Origin: Rhodococcus sp. SBT000017
GTDB lineage: Bacteria; Actinomycetota; Actinomycetes; Mycobacteriales; Mycobacteriaceae
DNA: 64,000 bases
Reading direction: 5' to 3'
NCBI RefSeq assembly: GCF_003688915.1
Contig: NZ_REFU01000002.1
Location: 496,001-560,000, forward strand
Position 1 is the first letter of the stretch; every line of letters begins with the position of its first letter. The translations under genes and the position numbers were made by a program. The notes beneath the pieces were generated by a model. That model saw nothing but the letters and a program-made list of their open reading frames with translations, searched no databases and had not been told where the DNA came from. Shown here piece by piece: positions 63,887 through 64,000 of the stretch.

Positions 63887-64000
63887 GTGACCACATCGAC
63901 GCGCAGTCGGTTCGCGGCCTATCTCGGCCCACAATCGAAGCCGTACATCGACAGCGCAGTGCTGGGCGAGCTCCGCGACGTCGCGATTCTGGAGAATCAG
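63887..64000 (+). CDS. Unidentified gene, first 38 codons (partial at window edge)
   Basis: GTG at 63887 opens a frame that runs to the window end. It starts MTTSTRSRFAAYLGPQSK (first residue from GTG) and continues PYIDSAVLGELRDVAILENQ. I do not recognise the N-terminus. It is soluble in character and has no signal peptide. The promoter and SOS-like operator at 63806-63849 precede it by about 40 bp, so DNA-damage induction is possible. Confidence 0.5.
   Translation, partial: MTTSTRSRFAAYLGPQSKPYIDSAVLGELRDVAILENQ

Noticed and set aside
1..64000. tRNA, rRNA, CRISPR array, prophage or replication origin
   Set aside because: None seen: no cloverleaf-like segments, no regularly spaced repeats, no phage structural genes and no DnaA-box cluster.

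Overview
The window is high-GC actinobacterial chromosome. The gene content points to a mycolic-acid bacterium of the Rhodococcus/Rhodococcoides type: an Emb arabinosyltransferase, a mycothiol S-conjugate amidase, a DesA2-like desaturase, a lipid-droplet protein, a short-chain Z-prenyl synthase and DUF3558/DUF4245/DUF4307 proteins. From memory, positions 1-27517 keep the gene order of M. tuberculosis Rv1110 to Rv1080c as one inverted block (ispH, lipid-droplet protein, xseA-xseB, DUF4245, glpX, fum, desA2, phoH, glyA, coaA, uppS, hemolysin III, thioredoxin-like protein, small membrane protein, mca, DUF4307, greA). Accessory genes are inserted between these: a serine hydrolase/SnoaL pair, a DUF885 protein, a LuxR-SARP-TetR-ABC regulatory/efflux group (13882-20424) and a GGDEF protein.

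Positions 27582-44600 are mixed. They hold a DrrAB-like ABC exporter beside a lone Emb arabinosyltransferase, threonine dehydratase, an Asp23/AmaP-like envelope pair, an unknown sensory-type protein, and a secreted protein whose 3' end has been split by a 2646-bp IS21-family element (37284-39929). That element has a 6-bp target duplication; removing it restores the reading frame exactly. Next come a small 4-TM protein and the Pnkp-Hen1 RNA-repair pair. Positions 44604-48941 are the str operon (rpsL-rpsG-fusA-tuf, minus strand).

Positions 49237-52285 carry two DUF3558 lipoproteins, an exported protein and guanine deaminase. Positions 52333-62134 form a tightly overlapped minus-strand operon: a TIGR03084-type protein, an AtuA-like protein, acyl-CoA dehydrogenase, carboxylase beta and alpha subunits, a second acyl-CoA dehydrogenase, enoyl-CoA hydratase and a TetR regulator. 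It looks like a degradation route for branched or terpenoid acyl-CoAs. The right edge has an EEP-family lipoprotein, an ASCH protein, and the start of an unidentified gene behind a consensus promoter overlapped by an SOS-box-like palindrome.

The most unusual signals are: the footprint-exact IS21 disruption of a possible secreted toxin/immunity pair; a dispersed short repeat found at two gene ends and also as a 12-residue in-frame insertion in the carboxylase alpha subunit; a second family of extragenic palindromes; a frameshifted LuxR regulator; and twin operators in front of a TetR gene.
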